Below, in pieces: positions 34,860 to 46,111 of a stretch of 64,000 nt of DNA. A program made the position numbers and the translations under genes. Origin of the DNA: Cornus controversa (Eukaryota; Streptophyta; Magnoliopsida; Cornales; Cornaceae); assembly GCA_026545225.1 (NCBI GenBank), contig CM048849.1, positions 6,536,041-6,600,040 of the forward strand. Direction: 5' to 3'. Position 1 is the first letter of the stretch. Every line of letters starts with the position of its first letter. Below the pieces are notes generated by a model. That model worked only from the letters and a program-made list of their open reading frames with translations. It was not told the DNA's origin and ran no database searches.

Positions 34860-37688
34860 CTACTCAATATACAATCTACTGAGAGTATCCACATCATCTG
34901 TCACTCTAATGGGAATAAAGTGAGCTACTTTGGTCAATCTATCAACGACAACCCAAACTGCATCGTGGCCCTTCCTCGACCTTGGAAGTCCTGTCACAAA
35001 GTCCATAGTGACATGCTCCCATTTCCACATAGCCACAGGCAATGGCTGCAACAACCCCGCTGGTCTCTGATGCTCGGCCTTCACTTGTTGACAAGTGAGG
35101 CACCTCGCCACAAACTGAGCTACATCCTTTTTCATACCCTTCCACCAATACTGTCGGCGTAGGTTATGGTACATCTTGGTACCACCTGGATGTACTGCTA
35201 GCCTCGAGTTATGAAATTCTTTCAGGATCTCATCCAGACAAGCTAAGGGAACGAACATTTTCCCCTTGAATCTCATGCTCTCATCTGAATGAACTGTCCA
35301 TCCATCCACCACTTCACCACCCAAAATTCGTGTGAGAATAGTCTCAACCTCACTATCCTTCCTTTGCTCTTCAATCACTCTACTCACAAGAGTCGGTTGA
35401 GCGATAAGAGTAAATAACATTGCCGGTCCATCATCCTCACTGAAATGCAATCCCATTTCTGAGATATCTTCCATCATCTTCCACTCCCGTATGGCTAAGC
35501 TCGCTAAGCTACCATGTGACTTTCTACTCAATGCATCTGCTACCACATTGGCCTTTCCCGGGTGATATTGCAAGTCGAAGTCATAATCTTCCATGTATTC
35601 CATCCACCTCCGTTGCCTCATATTCAAATCCTTTTGTGAGAAAAGGTATTTGAGACTTTTGTGATCCGAAAACACTTCAAACTTCTCACCATACAAATAA
35701 TGTCTCCACACCTTAAGTGCAAAGATCACGGCTGCCAATTCCAAGTCATGTGTCGGGTAATTTTGTTCGTGCGTCTTCAACTGCCTTGAACCATACGCCA
35801 CTACTTGTTCAGTTTGCATTAGCACACATCCCAAACCAAGTCGTGAAGCGTCACAATAAATTGTATACCCCAACCCACGTTCTGGAATGATCAAAATTGG
35901 AGCTGAAGTCAACCGGCCCTTCAATTCCATGAATGCATGCTCACAAGCATCATCCCACACAAACTTCACTCCTTTTCGGGTAAGCTTTGTCATTGGTGCT
36001 GCCAATCGCGAAAAGTCCTTCACAAACCTCCGATAATACCCGGCCAATCCTAAGAAGCTACGTATCTCAAATACGCTCTTAGGTGTTTCCCAACTCATCA
36101 CCGCTTCTATCTTGGATGGATCTACGGAAACCCCTCCTTTAGACACAACATGCCCCAGGAATTTCACTTCTGCTAGCCAAAATTCACATTTCTCATATTT
36201 GGCATATAATTGATGTTCTCTTAGAAGCTGCAACACGATCCTCAAGTGACCCTCGTGTTCCTCTTCCGAAGACGAGTACACTAGGATGTCATCAACGAAC
36301 ACGACCACAAACTTGTCCAAGTAAGCATTGAACACTCTATGCATTAGATCCATGAATGCCACCCGTGCATTTGTCAAACCAAATGGCATCACCAAAAATT
36401 CATAATGCCCGTATCGTGTGCAAAAAGCGGTTTTTGGAATGTCCGCCTCTCTAATCCCCAACTGATAGTAGCCCGATCTCAAGTCTATCTTTGAGAAACA
36501 CCTCGAACCCTTAAGTTGATTGAACAAGTCATCTATCCTTGGCAAGGGATACTTATTTTTGATCGTTGCCCGATTCAACTTCCTATAGTCAATGCAAAGC
36601 CGCAAAGACCCATCCTTCTTCTTAGCAAAAAGAACCGGAGCTCCCCAAGGCGATGTACTAGGGCGTACAAATCCCTTGTCTAGTAGCTCTTGTAATTGGT
36701 CCTTTAACTCTTTCAACTCAGCCGGTGCCATTCGGTACGGTGCCATAGAAATGGGCGCGGTACCTGGAGCAAGATCTATCACAAACTCCACTTCTCGTTT
36801 CAGAGGCAACTGTGTCAATTCCCCCAGAAATACGTCCATAAACTCACACACTACACGAGGAAGCTCTCCAAGTGCCTCATCATCACCATCAACTAGTAGG
36901 TTCGCTAAGAAATGCCCAACCCCTCTCCGATCACTCAAACCATGCAAAGATGACAAGTAGAAGTCATCCCGCTCCCCCACAAAACATATACTAACACCAG
37001 AGGGTGTACACAAGGTCACTCTTCCCCGATGACAATCAATATTGGCTCTGTAGGTCGATAGCCAATCCATACCCAAGATCACGTCAAAGCTAGACATCTC
37101 AAGAAGAATGAAATCAAACACTAGTCGATGTCCCGAAATCTCGATCTCACAAGATCGGCACACATCACTCAAAACCACTCTACCACCAACTGGCGTATCA
37201 ATGGATAAAACTGAGTCCAGTGATGACACCTCCAACCCCAAAGTACAAGCAAATGCATATGATATAAATGAATATGATGCACCTGAATCTACTAAAACCC
37301 TAGCCCACGAGCTAGATACAAGAAGTATACCTCGGACCACTGACGGTCCTACCGAGGTCTTTGCCGGAACAAGAGTAAAAGCACGGCCTTGGGATCTCTG
37401 GCCCTGCTGTCCCGGACCCTGATATCCTGACTGCTGACTGGGAGCACTAGACGTGGTTCCTCTAGCAGGTGCCCGTGAACTCTGAACTAAAGGCGCTGTC
37501 TGCTGTGGTGGCAATGCCCTAAAACCTGTCTGTGAAGTTATAGGTTGCATAGGACGCTGCTGCGAACCAGTACCACCCTGCACACTCTTCTTCTGTGGGC
37601 AATCCCAACTAATGTGCCCCATTTGATGACAATGGTAGCCCTTTTTATCTGCCATTAACGGAACTTGCCCTTGAGTACACTCGGCCAT
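34860..37688 (-). CDS. pol: pol of element G: zinc knuckle, protease, reverse transcriptase, RNase H, integrase N-terminal half (942 aa from internal Met)
   Basis: A single open frame, in phase with the upstream gag. Residues 17-30 hold a knuckle that has lost its first cysteine ([14 protein letters not shown]). Protease active site DSG is at 134-136. Reverse transcriptase spans about 300-560 with [11 protein letters not shown] at 362-372, LVMPFGLTN at 432-440 (then ARVAF where APAAF is usual) and catalytic FVDD at 464-467. RNase H residues are D613, E650, D675 and D718. The integrase zinc site is H826, H833, C863, C866. The first core aspartate is D896 in TMDFVTGLP. The frame ends at a TAG replacing a CAG codon. 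In living relatives the full polyprotein is cut by its own protease in particles and makes and inserts the DNA copy. The Met is only the first in this open stretch; translation would start with gag at 38,573. Confidence 0.93.
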   Translation of the reverse strand: MAECTQGQVPLMADKKGYHCHQMGHISWDCPQKKSVQGGTGSQQRPMQPITSQTGFRALPPQQTAPLVQSSRAPARGTTSSAPSQQSGYQGPGQQGQRSQGRAFTLVPAKTSVGPSVVRGILLVSSSWARVLVDSGASYSFISYAFACTLGLEVSSLDSVLSIDTPVGGRVVLSDVCRSCEIEISGHRLVFDFILLEMSSFDVILGMDWLSTYRANIDCHRGRVTLCTPSGVSICFVGERDDFYLSSLHGLSDRRGVGHFLANLLVDGDDEALGELPRVVCEFMDVFLGELTQLPLKREVEFVIDLAPGTAPISMAPYRMAPAELKELKDQLQELLDKGFVRPSTSPWGAPVLFAKKKDGSLRLCIDYRKLNRATIKNKYPLPRIDDLFNQLKGSRCFSKIDLRSGYYQLGIREADIPKTAFCTRYGHYEFLVMPFGLTNARVAFMDLMHRVFNAYLDKFVVVFVDDILVYSSSEEEHEGHLRIVLQLLREHQLYAKYEKCEFWLAEVKFLGHVVSKGGVSVDPSKIEAVMSWETPKSVFEIRSFLGLAGYYRRFVKDFSRLAAPMTKLTRKGVKFVWDDACEHAFMELKGRLTSAPILIIPERGLGYTIYCDASRLGLGCVLMQTEQVVAYGSRQLKTHEQNYPTHDLELAAVIFALKVWRHYLYGEKFEVFSDHKSLKYLFSQKDLNMRQRRWMEYMEDYDFDLQYHPGKANVVADALSRKSHGSLASLAIREWKMMEDISEMGLHFSEDDGPAMLFTLIAQPTLVSRVIEEQRKDSEVETILTRILGGEVVDGWTVHSDESMRFKGKMFVPLACLDEILKEFHNSRLAVHPGGTKMYHNLRRQYWWKGMKKDVAQFVARCLTCQQVKAEHQRPAGLLQPLPVAMWKWEHVTMDFVTGLPRSRKGHDAVWVVVDRLTKVAHFIPIRVTDDVDTLSRLYIE

Positions 37689-37730
37689 TCTGTGTCCCGG
37701 TTTCTGGCAATTGAAACAGACTATCCTTGA

Positions 37731-38573
37731 TCAAAAAGATCCAGAAGGTATAGCCACAGAACTCACTGATTGAGTTGGTTGCCTTTGTGAGGATGACCCA
37801 CCAATCCTCATCTTCTTTCTAGCACGATTATCCGTAAGGGATCCCGTGCTTCTTGCTTGGTTCTGTGCTTCTCTTATTCTTTGATTATCATTGCTGAACT
37901 CTTCAGAAATCAATGCTTTCTCCACTACTGCTGCATAGTTGGTCAAGCCTAAAATCCCAACCTTGTCCCGTATGTAGGTTCGGAGACCTCTTATGAATTG
38001 CTTAATTTTAAGCTCTTCCGTTGGGATCATCTCCTTTGCAAACCGAGCCAAGGAGGTAAATTTCGTCTCATACTCCATCACCGTCATTGTTCCTTGGACA
38101 AGGTTAAAGAATTCTCTCCTCATACTGTCTTTCATTGTCACTGGAAAGTACTTCTCGAAGAAAAGCACTTGGAATGTATCCCATTCCATTATCTCCAAAT
38201 CATGGTAATCTCCCAAGAACTTCCACCAACGTTTGGCGTCATCCTTAAGGTAATGAGTGGCTACCTTAACTTTCAAGTCCTCCTCAATTTCAAGTACATT
38301 AAGGAGTGTAACCATCTCATCCAACCAGCTTTCAGCTACCATTGGATCGGATCCCCCAGAATACGACGGTGGACTATGTTTCTTAACATGCCCCAACGCC
38401 ATTATCATCCTATTAGGAGGAGCTGCTCTAGGTGGAGCTTGGGTCTCCTCTTGAGTTTCCCGTTGTGTTTCCCTTGCAATTTGTCGCATGGTAGCGACCA
38501 TGTCACGCATAAATTGCTCTCCTCCAATAGGGACCACTTCCGGTGTCCTCTCACGAGCTCTTCTTGGTGGCAT
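37731..38573 (-). CDS. gag: gag of element G (280 aa, ended by an in-frame TGA before the zinc knuckles)
   Basis: The start MPPRRARERTPEV matches the gag starts of A and H. A glutamine/glutamate-rich helix (RETQRETQEETQ) lies at residues 36-47. The capsid domain covers about 75-215 (HYLKDDAKRWWKFLGDYHD, FFNLVQGTMTVMEYETKF, FIRGLRTYIRDKVGILGL). The basic tail precedes a TGA at 37,731-37,733. The codons after the stop continue in the same frame as [18 protein letters not shown], an intact CCHC knuckle, and on into pol with no frameshift. Elements A and C have no stop here, so the TGA is most simply a lesion (a CGA codon turned TGA). The protein would assemble particles but lack its RNA-binding knuckles. 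Confidence 0.93.
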   Translation of the reverse strand: MPPRRARERTPEVVPIGGEQFMRDMVATMRQIARETQRETQEETQAPPRAAPPNRMIMALGHVKKHSPPSYSGGSDPMVAESWLDEMVTLLNVLEIEEDLKVKVATHYLKDDAKRWWKFLGDYHDLEIMEWDTFQVLFFEKYFPVTMKDSMRREFFNLVQGTMTVMEYETKFTSLARFAKEMIPTEELKIKQFIRGLRTYIRDKVGILGLTNYAAVVEKALISEEFSNDNQRIREAQNQARSTGSLTDNRARKKMRIGGSSSQRQPTQSVSSVAIPSGSF

Positions 38574-38842
38574 CCTTCTATAAAGATGACAAGAAGATAT
38601 TTAGAATTTGTGCACGAATCTATTGGACCAGTTCACATCATGCACACTAAACATGCTAAAGCACTTCACAAAAAGTATGTTATGCAAACAATTAAGCACA
38701 TAAAAGTTTCCAAGTAATATGCACTTAATCCCTAACTTATACTTATAACCTCAATCCACAATTTTAGAAGTCATCAAGTCCTTTCAATCCAAAATGTGGC
38801 CTAACCATTTCCCATCGTCCGTAGGTATTCAAACCCGGTTAA

Positions 38843-38854
38843 GCTCTGATACCA
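38843..38854 (-). other. Primer-binding site of element G, initiator tRNA-Met type
   Basis: TGGTATCAGAGC on the minus strand, three bases inside the 5' LTR end. Confidence 0.93.
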
Positions 38855-39235
38855 AGTTGTCACGCCCCGGTTTCTGACACCCGGTTAGGAGCAAGGGAAA
38901 CGGGGGTGAATCCGTAATTTTGCCTCAAGTTCCCACACCTTAATCTCATTATAATCATCTCTATTGCGGAAGCATTCTATATGCACACCCTTCAAGTGGC
39001 ATTAGATCATCAAAGGCCCTTGCAAATGATTTTCACATTTGGTTCCATACATATAAACCACTAAGTTCTGGACCTCAACTTTTTACACAGATGGAATTTG
39101 ATTATGAAACCTACACCATTGGATAGAGCTTTCAAAAATACTCAATTTAAAAAAAAAACCACGCTCAATTCCGATTTAAAACGAAGAAATTACATCGAAA
39201 CGAAGTCTGGACAATTTTTTGAACCTTGCTGTGAA

Positions 39236-39577
39236 TAGTAATCTCGATCAATCGAGATTGGATCTCGATCAATCGAGATTCATCTCGATTAATCGAGATT
39301 TTGACCCCTTTAATCGAAGAAAACAGCCTCTCGGTAACTTGGACCTGCAATATTTCTATCAATCGAGATTGGGACTTCGATTAATCGAAATTAAGCCTGA
39401 AAAATCATAAAATCTCGCAACCATTTCGATCAATCGAGATGGGCATCTCGATTAATCGAAATGGGACTTCGATTAATCGAAATAAGGCCTGAAAATCCTT
39501 AAAATCTCGTAACCATTTCGATCAATCGAGATGGGCATCTCGATTAATCGAAATGGGCATTTCGATTAATCGAAATG
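39236..39577. repeat. Palindromic array in the 5' LTR of G
   Basis: Same units and order as 31,371-31,712, with one unit changed from TTTCGATCAATCGAG to TTTCTATCAATCGAG. Confidence 0.92.
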
Positions 39578-41404
39578 CACTGCCCAGATTCTCCCAAACA
39601 CCTATATAAGATCAAATTGAGCCCAAATCTCAACCAAGCCACCTTAGATCATTCATAACTCATATAAATCTTCTACCATTGATAAAAAATCATACTCACA
39701 CATCAACCTATACATTTGAATCTCAAATCTTGCATAATCATAGAAAACTCATCCTAAGTTCACAATGCACATAAAAATTCAAGTGAACCAAACAATCCTC
39801 ATTTTTTTCAAAGGTGATCTTCATTAACCCAACCATGCAATCTAACTTGTACATTGAGATCCTACAACCATGATTCCACATAAATCCACAACTCTAAACC
39901 TTCATATCCACAAAATTAAGATAAAAGAGACAAAAGAATACATTCCTCCATTTAAATTCCAATTCCACACATAATCCATGGAACCATACATATAAGAATT
40001 CAAATGGCCCTTTTTGCATACATTCTACAAGTCTCAAATGAAGGAAGCCATTATACATACATTTCTCAAAAATCACTTTCCTACAAGTGTGGCACTTACA
40101 TTTGAATTTCACATACATAAGAAGGTACAAATGTAAAGGCAACACCACAACCATTGTCTACATGCCACAAGCCGGCATGGACATTTATCTACATCTCAAA
40201 AGAGCAAAAGTCCAAAAATAAGCTCAATATATCCATAGAGCTAATCATGCTTCGTCTTCCATTGGCGCCTTATCTGAAAATGTTTATATAAATATGGGGT
40301 GAGCAACACTGCGGCTCAGTAGGAATGATCCACCCAACCCCACTCTAACTCAGGCGGCCATGCATGGATGCATATGAAATCCCTACATGTCTACATGACA
40401 AGTACACATGCTTTTAACCCATAAACAAACACGTTTTTCAAATCATGCGTGATGCTTCACATCTCAATGCATCTACATATACATATATATATATATATAT
40501 ATCCAATTGAGCAAGCCACAATATATATATATATATATAACTCACGCCACATAAATTTGGAAATCACTTCAATGGGGACTAGCTTATCACTCCATCCATA
40601 GTAAGGGTCTCTTCGGCACCCAAACTCTGCTTGTGCTTTATCGGGTTACTAATCCAAAGGGAGCACCTCCTCTTGGCCAAGTTTTGGGTCTTTCACCCTA
40701 GGGACCATTCCCTCACCTTAATTCTCAATGTTGTCACGCCCCAAAAACTCGCTTTTCACATAGTGCACATAATCACATCAATGAACTTATTCCACACCAT
40801 GAATGCATTTTCCTTTCCCTCAAGATTGTCACAATGCCATCACACTCATATCATGAAAATCATCATGCTTATGCATTTAATAAGGAAAATCATATCTTTC
40901 ATGCACAAGTCTATAAAAATTCACATTTTTTATGTTTTCACCAAATGATCACATTTTTCCATTAAGAACATTTATAGTCTCATTTGCACATACACCATAT
41001 ATATAAGTTCTAACCAACATGCTAGACATTTATACATGCATAATCACATTAGTATACATATATACACATATACATAACCCTAAACTCAAGAAATCCCAAT
41101 CTATCTTTCATGTCACAAGTATGTGACCTATAGAATCAAAGTAAAGATGAGTCTAGCACCCCTACCTCAAATTCCCAAGCTTTGAATCCAACTTTGAGAA
41201 ATCCCAGCTTTCTCAACTTCACGAAATGGAGACTTTGATCGGTTCAAACTGATGCCCTTGATGTCCCCTACACACTTTCCTTCTTCAAGATCTTCCAAAT
41301 CACACCTTAAGACCCTCAAACCCTAGAGAGAAGGGAGAGAGATGAAGTGGGATACGTAGAGAGAGAGAGAGATCTGTAAAATGAAATGTCTCAGACCCCT
41401 TTTT

Positions 41405-41416
41405 GATATTTATCTC
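41405..41416 (-). promoter_or_regulatory. TATA region of the G 5' LTR
   Basis: GATAAATATCAA on the minus strand, upstream of gag. It is the presumed promoter of element G. Confidence 0.5.
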
Positions 41417-41879
41417 AACCCTAGGGGCGCGAAATGACCATTTTACCCCTAGCCACTTAATGTACCTTCCCGAGCTCGGAATTAATTCCCGAAAACTCCG
41501 TTGGACTCGAAATCACTTCCTTAACATTCTAAACATTTCGTTTAGTCCATAACCAAAAGTAAAATTTCCCGGATTTTCCGGACCCACTTAACCTCATCCC
41601 GGGGCTCCCGTTGACCAAAAAGTCAAACTTTCCCAAAAGTTTCCAAAACTTCCCAAAACTATATTCTAACCTTCTAAACATGTTCCCCGCATCCAAAACA
41701 TGTTAAATATCATTTAAAAATATATTTAAAGTAATAAATGACAAAAATTGAAAAACTGCCAAAATTGGGCACGGTCTCTACATGTATTTTGTATATGGTG
41801 TGGTATATTATATATATATATATATATAATATATGTGATATGTGGACCAAATAAAAGAAGACCAAGGGAATTGTCGGCT

Positions 41880-42028
41880 GAGAAGAGAAGAAAGAAAAGA
41901 AAAAGAAAAAAAAAGAAGAGGAAAAGAAGAAAAGGAAAAAGAAGAAAAGAAAAAGAAAAGAAAAGAAGAAGAGAGAAAATCGAGAAGAGAGAAGGAGAGA
42001 TCGGGAGATCGAGAGAGAGAAACCGAGA
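41880..42028 (+). repeat. Long purine-rich tract in solo LTR F
   Basis: About 150 bases of almost only A and G (AGAAGAGAAGAAAGAAAAG style) on the plus strand. The same tract lies at 56,701-56,840 in F2. In one frame it reads as lysine/arginine/glutamate runs, which is low complexity and not a gene. Confidence 0.9.
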
Positions 42029-42040
42029 AAGAGGAGGGGT

Positions 42041-42960
42041 GGTCCGGCGCCGGCGGTGGCTGGGGCTGCTGATTGCTCACGGTGGAGCCCCGACAGTGGC
42101 TGGGCCGACGTTGGTGGCTCAAGGTGGTTCCATGGGTCGAGCCATTCGCGAAGGGAGTTCTCGGCTGGGGTTTGGTTGGCCGGGGTTTCTGGGCTGTGCT
42201 GGTTTCGGCTGAGTACGGCCGTTGAAGTGGCACTCCGGCGACGGCAGAGGCTTCAGATGGGGCTGGGTTTCGCCCGATTTGGGGATTGTGCTCGGTTGGG
42301 GATTCGGCTACGGCGATTCTTGCGAGGGGCAGTTCACGGTGGCTGAACGACGTGGTGTTGGCTGGTTCTATGGACGGTGCATGGCTCATGGTTGAACTCC
42401 TCGACTGTTATGGGTTCGGCTGAGTGGCTAGTTGTGGGTTCACTACAGTTGAGTTTTGGGTGACTTTTGCTCGTTGGCAAGGGTCCGATCATGGTGGTGG
42501 TTGGTTTGCGGGCTGATGGTAGCGGCTGAAGTGGGCCGACGATAGTCGTGAGAAGGTGTTTCACGGTGGTTACAACCTGGTGGCAGTGGGCTGTTGTGGA
42601 GTCTAGTTCCACGATTATTGGGTTCAATTTTGGTCATTGAGGCCAAGGTGGTGGACGTGAGTTGGGATGGCTGATCATGGCACTTTTCGTAGTGAAATGG
42701 TGAGTGATGGAGGTTGTTCCAGCAGTGGAAAGGTTGGAGAAGGTGGCTGGTTGGCTATGGGTTTTCGGTTGTGGTTCTGCTCGATTCTCTTTTGTCTCTT
42801 TATTGGTGGTGATCGGATAGAGCCTGAAGGATGGAGCTCACGGTTTGGACAGTGGGCTGTCCATGGATGGTGGCTTCAATGGTGAGAACTTGGGGTTGCT
42901 TTGGTTTGATGTTTAAATGGTGGGTTGACTAGAACTAAGGATTGGACTTTGGAATTTGGC
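42041..42960 (+). other. G/T-rich block of LTR F, no gene supported
   Basis: Strongly G and T biased on the plus strand (GGTGGCTGGG, CGGTGGTTC, GGTTGG motifs), unlike the AT-rich surroundings. Several open frames occur on both strands but none shows a domain, and the corresponding block of F2 (56,850-57,860) keeps the composition and not any reading frame. Confidence 0.6.
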
Positions 42961-43074
42961 CAGTTGAACATGGTTCGGTTGAATTGTTTGCGTAGACTTT
43001 GGCACGGGACTGGACCGGACCAGACTTGGAAACAGGACGCTTTGCAAGCGCGGACTTAGCGAAAGCTGGACCTA

Positions 43075-43094
43075 AGGCAAGTTGATTCTTGCCT
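43075..43094 (+). repeat. Conserved hairpin AGGCAAG-ttgatt-CTTGCCT
   Basis: A 7-bp perfect stem with a six-base loop, identical at 58,164-58,183 in F2 while flanking DNA has diverged. Confidence 0.75.
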
Positions 43095-44149
43095 CTATCT
43101 CGTACATATCTTTTATGTACGTTGAGTAAATTACATATGTGTTAATTTAATCATATGTGGTATGTGTATATACATATATATATAGGTGCTTATATATATG
43201 TGGGTGTGGGTGGATGTTGTGCGTACATGGGATATGAGAGGATATATATATATATGCGTGTGTATATATATATGTATGTGTGGATTTGGGAAGCGATAAC
43301 ATGTTAGATTTATCGCCTATTTGCATTGTGGTATGCATGTATGTATAGATTAAAGTCTATGAAAAGTTTGCTAAATAATATCTGTTTAGCTATGTGTTAT
43401 ATTGTATGCATATGTGGCTCTTATGCATGAGGTTTAGTATATATATAGGTGATTATATATATGGTTGCAGCGGTAGAAATGCATGCTAAGTATGAATTTA
43501 ACTCTTGGCGAGTGTTTGAAAAGCATGAAATGTGCTAACTGTTTTATATGTTCTTGATACATATGTGGGTGACGTAATATACATATGTGTGTATATGTGT
43601 TGTGATTGGAATACATGTTAGCTACTTGTAGTGAATACATGTATTGAATGAGAGCATGACTGTATTTATGCTAGTGTATGTGCATATGTGATTTATATGC
43701 ATGATTTGACATGTACGTGTTTACATGTAGGTTTACGTGAATGAAATGCATGCTATCTGTTATAGAAAATGTATGCATTGGTTATAGCATGATAAAAATA
43801 TGCTAAGTTGGAATTGTGTGCATATGTGAGGTGTTATGCAAGTCTTGGAACATGTATGTAATATATGTGTTGGAATGTGAGGAAAAACATGCTATGTACT
43901 TATTTTTAGTATTCATAAGCATGGGTTGAAGCATGAAAGTATTATGTTGTGTGTATATGCATCCATATTGCATGTATAGGAGGGAAATGACACATACGTG
44001 GTTATATGTGGGTTTGTGTAGAGAGAAATGCATGCTATGTACTTATATACTAGCTAGTGCATTGGGATAGCATAAAATGAAATGCTTAGTTACGTATACA
44101 TCCATATTGCATATATGGGAGGTTGCGGGAAAATTAACGCAGAAAGGGG

Positions 44150-44570
44150 TGCACGGGACTTCGGAGTGGTCCAACCGTGTCACAAGAGGTGGTATACCTA
44201 TCCACTATGCATGGCCCTCGGAGTGGACCCGCCATACGAAGGCTATATGCCTAGAATCGGAGTATGTCCAACGTTTATGAGCTTCGGAGTTGCCCCCTCA
44301 CAATTTGGCAAACCAATATATTGCCATCGGAGTATGTCCAATAAGTATGGCCCTCGGAGTGGACCCTCTATGCTAAGGCTTAAAGCCTAGGAATCGGAGT
44401 ATGTCCAATGAATGTGAGCCTCGGAGCTGTCCCCTCACATAATGGCAATCCTATACATTGCCAGAGTAGGATGACCTTTCGGAGTGGTCCAGGTCATAGG
44501 TTGGTTATCGGAGTTGTCCTAGGTCACATGATCCTCGGAGCGGGCCAATCATGTGGGGTATCGGATGAGG
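44150..44570 (+). repeat. CGGAGTGGTCC array in LTR F
   Basis: About twelve units alternate between TTCGGAGTGGTCC or CTCGGAGTGGACC and ATCGGAGTATGTCC, each followed by a short variable linker such as CATACGAAGGC. Related to 20,105-20,420 (minus) and 29,430-29,665. Confidence 0.85.
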
Positions 44571-45328
44571 ACCGAGAGTGAGAGTATGTGCAAGCTTTGA
44601 TGCTTGTTTTATGTATCGGATTATGACCGTGGAAGGTGAAAAATACCTTTATGCTTATGTGTTTATTTGTTAAGCATGTTTTCCTGTTTAAATGCATCTT
44701 TATTGCATTTGTGATGTGCTACTTGACGAGTAGGAGATGTGGTAGTTGATTTACATCGTTTATGTAAACGTGTTAACATATATGTTCTATATACATATTG
44801 GTGCGGAATGTTTACTGCTTTCAAGCATGTTGAAAATGATTTCTAAAATCATGTATTGTGGATTTTGTATGTTCATATGTGCTAGAGTAGCCATATACAT
44901 CATTGGTTCATGCATGCTAGGTAGAGTATGGTCTTAAATATGGTGATATATTTGAGTGCATGTATATTTTTGAGAATATGTGAGGATCGACCTGCTGCAG
45001 CGGTGATAGTATGGTTCTACATACCTTGTTGGGCCTTTGAGCTCACCCCCTCCCAGGTTTTGCAGGTATTGCTGATTTCGAAGTCAGTTAGGGGGATCGG
45101 TAGTCCCAGTTGCAGAGGTAGTAAGTAGATTCCTTAGAATCTAATGCATGTCCAGGATAGTGGATAGATAGATGCTTTACATTTGGATTAAATGTATAAA
45201 GCGATTTATGTTGATTCAGTTCCTTCGATTGTATTTTATTCATGTGATGTATGTATTTAATACGGACATTCAAGGATTGAGGCATGTATATTCATGATTG
45301 TATTATGCATGTTGTAGAAATATTGGGG

Positions 45329-45401
45329 GGACACGGGCCCAGAAGTGTCCATTTTTATTGTTTAGATATAAATGCTGGGGGGCACGTGCGCAGAAGTGTC
45401 C
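45329..45401 (+). repeat. Duplicated GTGTCC hairpin module with G-box remnant
   Basis: Two copies of an inverted repeat with arms GGACAC and GTGTCC about 52 bases apart. In the second copy the core CACGTG (a plant G-box) is intact; in the first it reads CACGGG. F2 has the intact version twice. Confidence 0.75.
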
Positions 45402-45873
45402 ATATAAACTGTAAAGCAGGTATATCATGCCAGGAGCTGATTATTTAGAATGGGTCATGCCCGATTTTCGTAAAAATAGTAAGAAATTGAGGTTGTATGA
45501 TCAGGTGATGGTAATAGCGTGAGGGTGATCTCACGGGGTTCACACCTCAGTTTTCGGGCCTCCAGAATCGGGGCGTGACAGGTTTCCTAAAGGTCAGCTA
45601 AACACAAGTTTCAGCTGACTAAAGGGTAGTGTCATTAGATCAAAATTGCCCTGGGATGAAATTTCATGATTTTTGGGATATGAGGGAGCATGTTTAGGAG
45701 TATGAACTAATGTGGGGGCCCTCATTGAGGTGAATGATAATGAGTATTCGCGCCCACAAGTGCGTATGTAGACTTATGATTTTATGATATTTTGAGAAGT
45801 TAGGAAGGTTCATTAGGGCTTAATGGACAGACATCACCTCCGGTCTCTGAGAGTCAAAAATCAGGGCCTGACA

Positions 45874-46111
45874 GTGTGGTATTAGAGCAATGGTTTGAAT
45901 ACCTTGGACGAAGGGTGAGATTTGGTTAAGTGTTCATTGAGGTCAATGATCGAAACATAAGGATTTAAACTTAAAGTTTATAAATTGCTTATGTTGAATA
46001 TGATTTAGTGTTTACGCTTTTATAACATGCTAGATGCGAAATGACAAAGCATGACGTTGTGTAAGCATGATGGAAGTTGTGTGTCATTTTACACTTGGTG
46101 TTAAAATTTCT
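45874..46111 (+). other. Leader of element H with primer-binding site
   Basis: TGGTATTAGAGC at 45,877-45,888 is the initiator-Met site with one change. The rest, with GAATACCTTGGACGAAGGG, matches the gag leaders of C and G. It is cut at 46,111 by a TIR transposon and resumes at 54,498. Confidence 0.8.

Larger units (their letters stand above)
30993..41782 (-). mobile_element. Element G: young, nearly complete Tekay chromovirus (10,790 bp), TSD TGTAT
   Basis: TGTAT at 30,988-30,992 and 41,783-41,787 flank it. LTRs of 2924 and 2925 bp differ by about 19 substitutions and one indel by eye (about 0.65%). At the commonly used plant rate of 1.3e-8 per site per year this suggests an insertion roughly 0.25 million years ago (inference). 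Gag and pol share one reading frame with only two stops. The primer site, polypurine tract, all catalytic residues of protease, RT, RNase H and integrase, and the chromodomain are present. It is the best-preserved element in the window. Confidence 0.96.
38858..41782 (-). repeat. 5' LTR of element G (2925 bp)
   Basis: Near-identical to the 3' LTR. Differences noted include TTTCC/TTTCT at the tip, AAAATAG/AAAACAG and CGATCAATCG/CTATCAATCG inside the array, and a cluster of C/T changes in the last 300 bases. Confidence 0.96.
30748..45580 (+). mobile_element. F: solo LTR (about 4038 bp) in the D/H LTR, TSD GGTTT, itself split by element G
   Basis: It starts TGTAAGGACCGG and ends TCGGGGCGTGACA. 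GGTTT at 30,743-30,747 and 45,581-45,585 flank it exactly. The first 245 bases lie left of G and the rest right of it. It carries a TA microsatellite, a long purine tract (41,880-42,028), a G/T-rich block (42,041-42,960), a conserved hairpin at 43,075, a CGGAGTGGTCC array (44,150-44,570) and a duplicated GTGTCC hairpin module (45,329-45,401). No internal region or partner LTR with the same flanks exists, so it is a solo LTR. Confidence 0.92.
28231..45873 (+). repeat. LTR shared by D (as 3' LTR) and H (as 5' LTR), split by solo LTR F
   Basis: Without the insertion it measures about 2805 bp (28,231-30,747 plus 45,586-45,873). A polypurine tract lies on its left and a primer site on its right, so it serves as 3' LTR of D and 5' LTR of H at once. 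It has the usual modules in order: TATA at 28,605, CT-rich leader, CGGAGTGGTC array at 29,430-29,665, CTACTAAGCCG-GCTCACCCC module near 29,870, and a CTCCGGTCTCTGAGAG module just before the GCCTGACA end. It lacks the TCGATCAATCGA array; around 30,660-30,730 there are only short TCGGCTGACC/TCGACCGA motifs. Confidence 0.85.

Noticed and set aside
36592..36960. Plus-strand frames overlapping the pol of G (also 37,108-37,422 and 37,998-38,717)
   Set aside because: Antisense shadows of the G polyprotein without domains.
37731..37733. Programmed stop readthrough between gag and the zinc knuckles of G
   Set aside because: Related elements A and C have no stop at this place and the downstream codons remain in frame, so a single nonsense change is simpler. 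The same holds for the TAG at 34,860.
41748..42389. Open frames on both strands across the purine tract (lysine/arginine-rich on plus, serine/phenylalanine-rich on minus)
   Set aside because: They are low-complexity translations of a GA-rich tract inside a solo LTR; the frame is not conserved in F2.
43147..44033. Minus-strand small frames rich in His, Tyr, Ile and Thr
   Set aside because: They translate ATATGTG/GCATG low-complexity DNA of LTR F and have no conserved start in F2.
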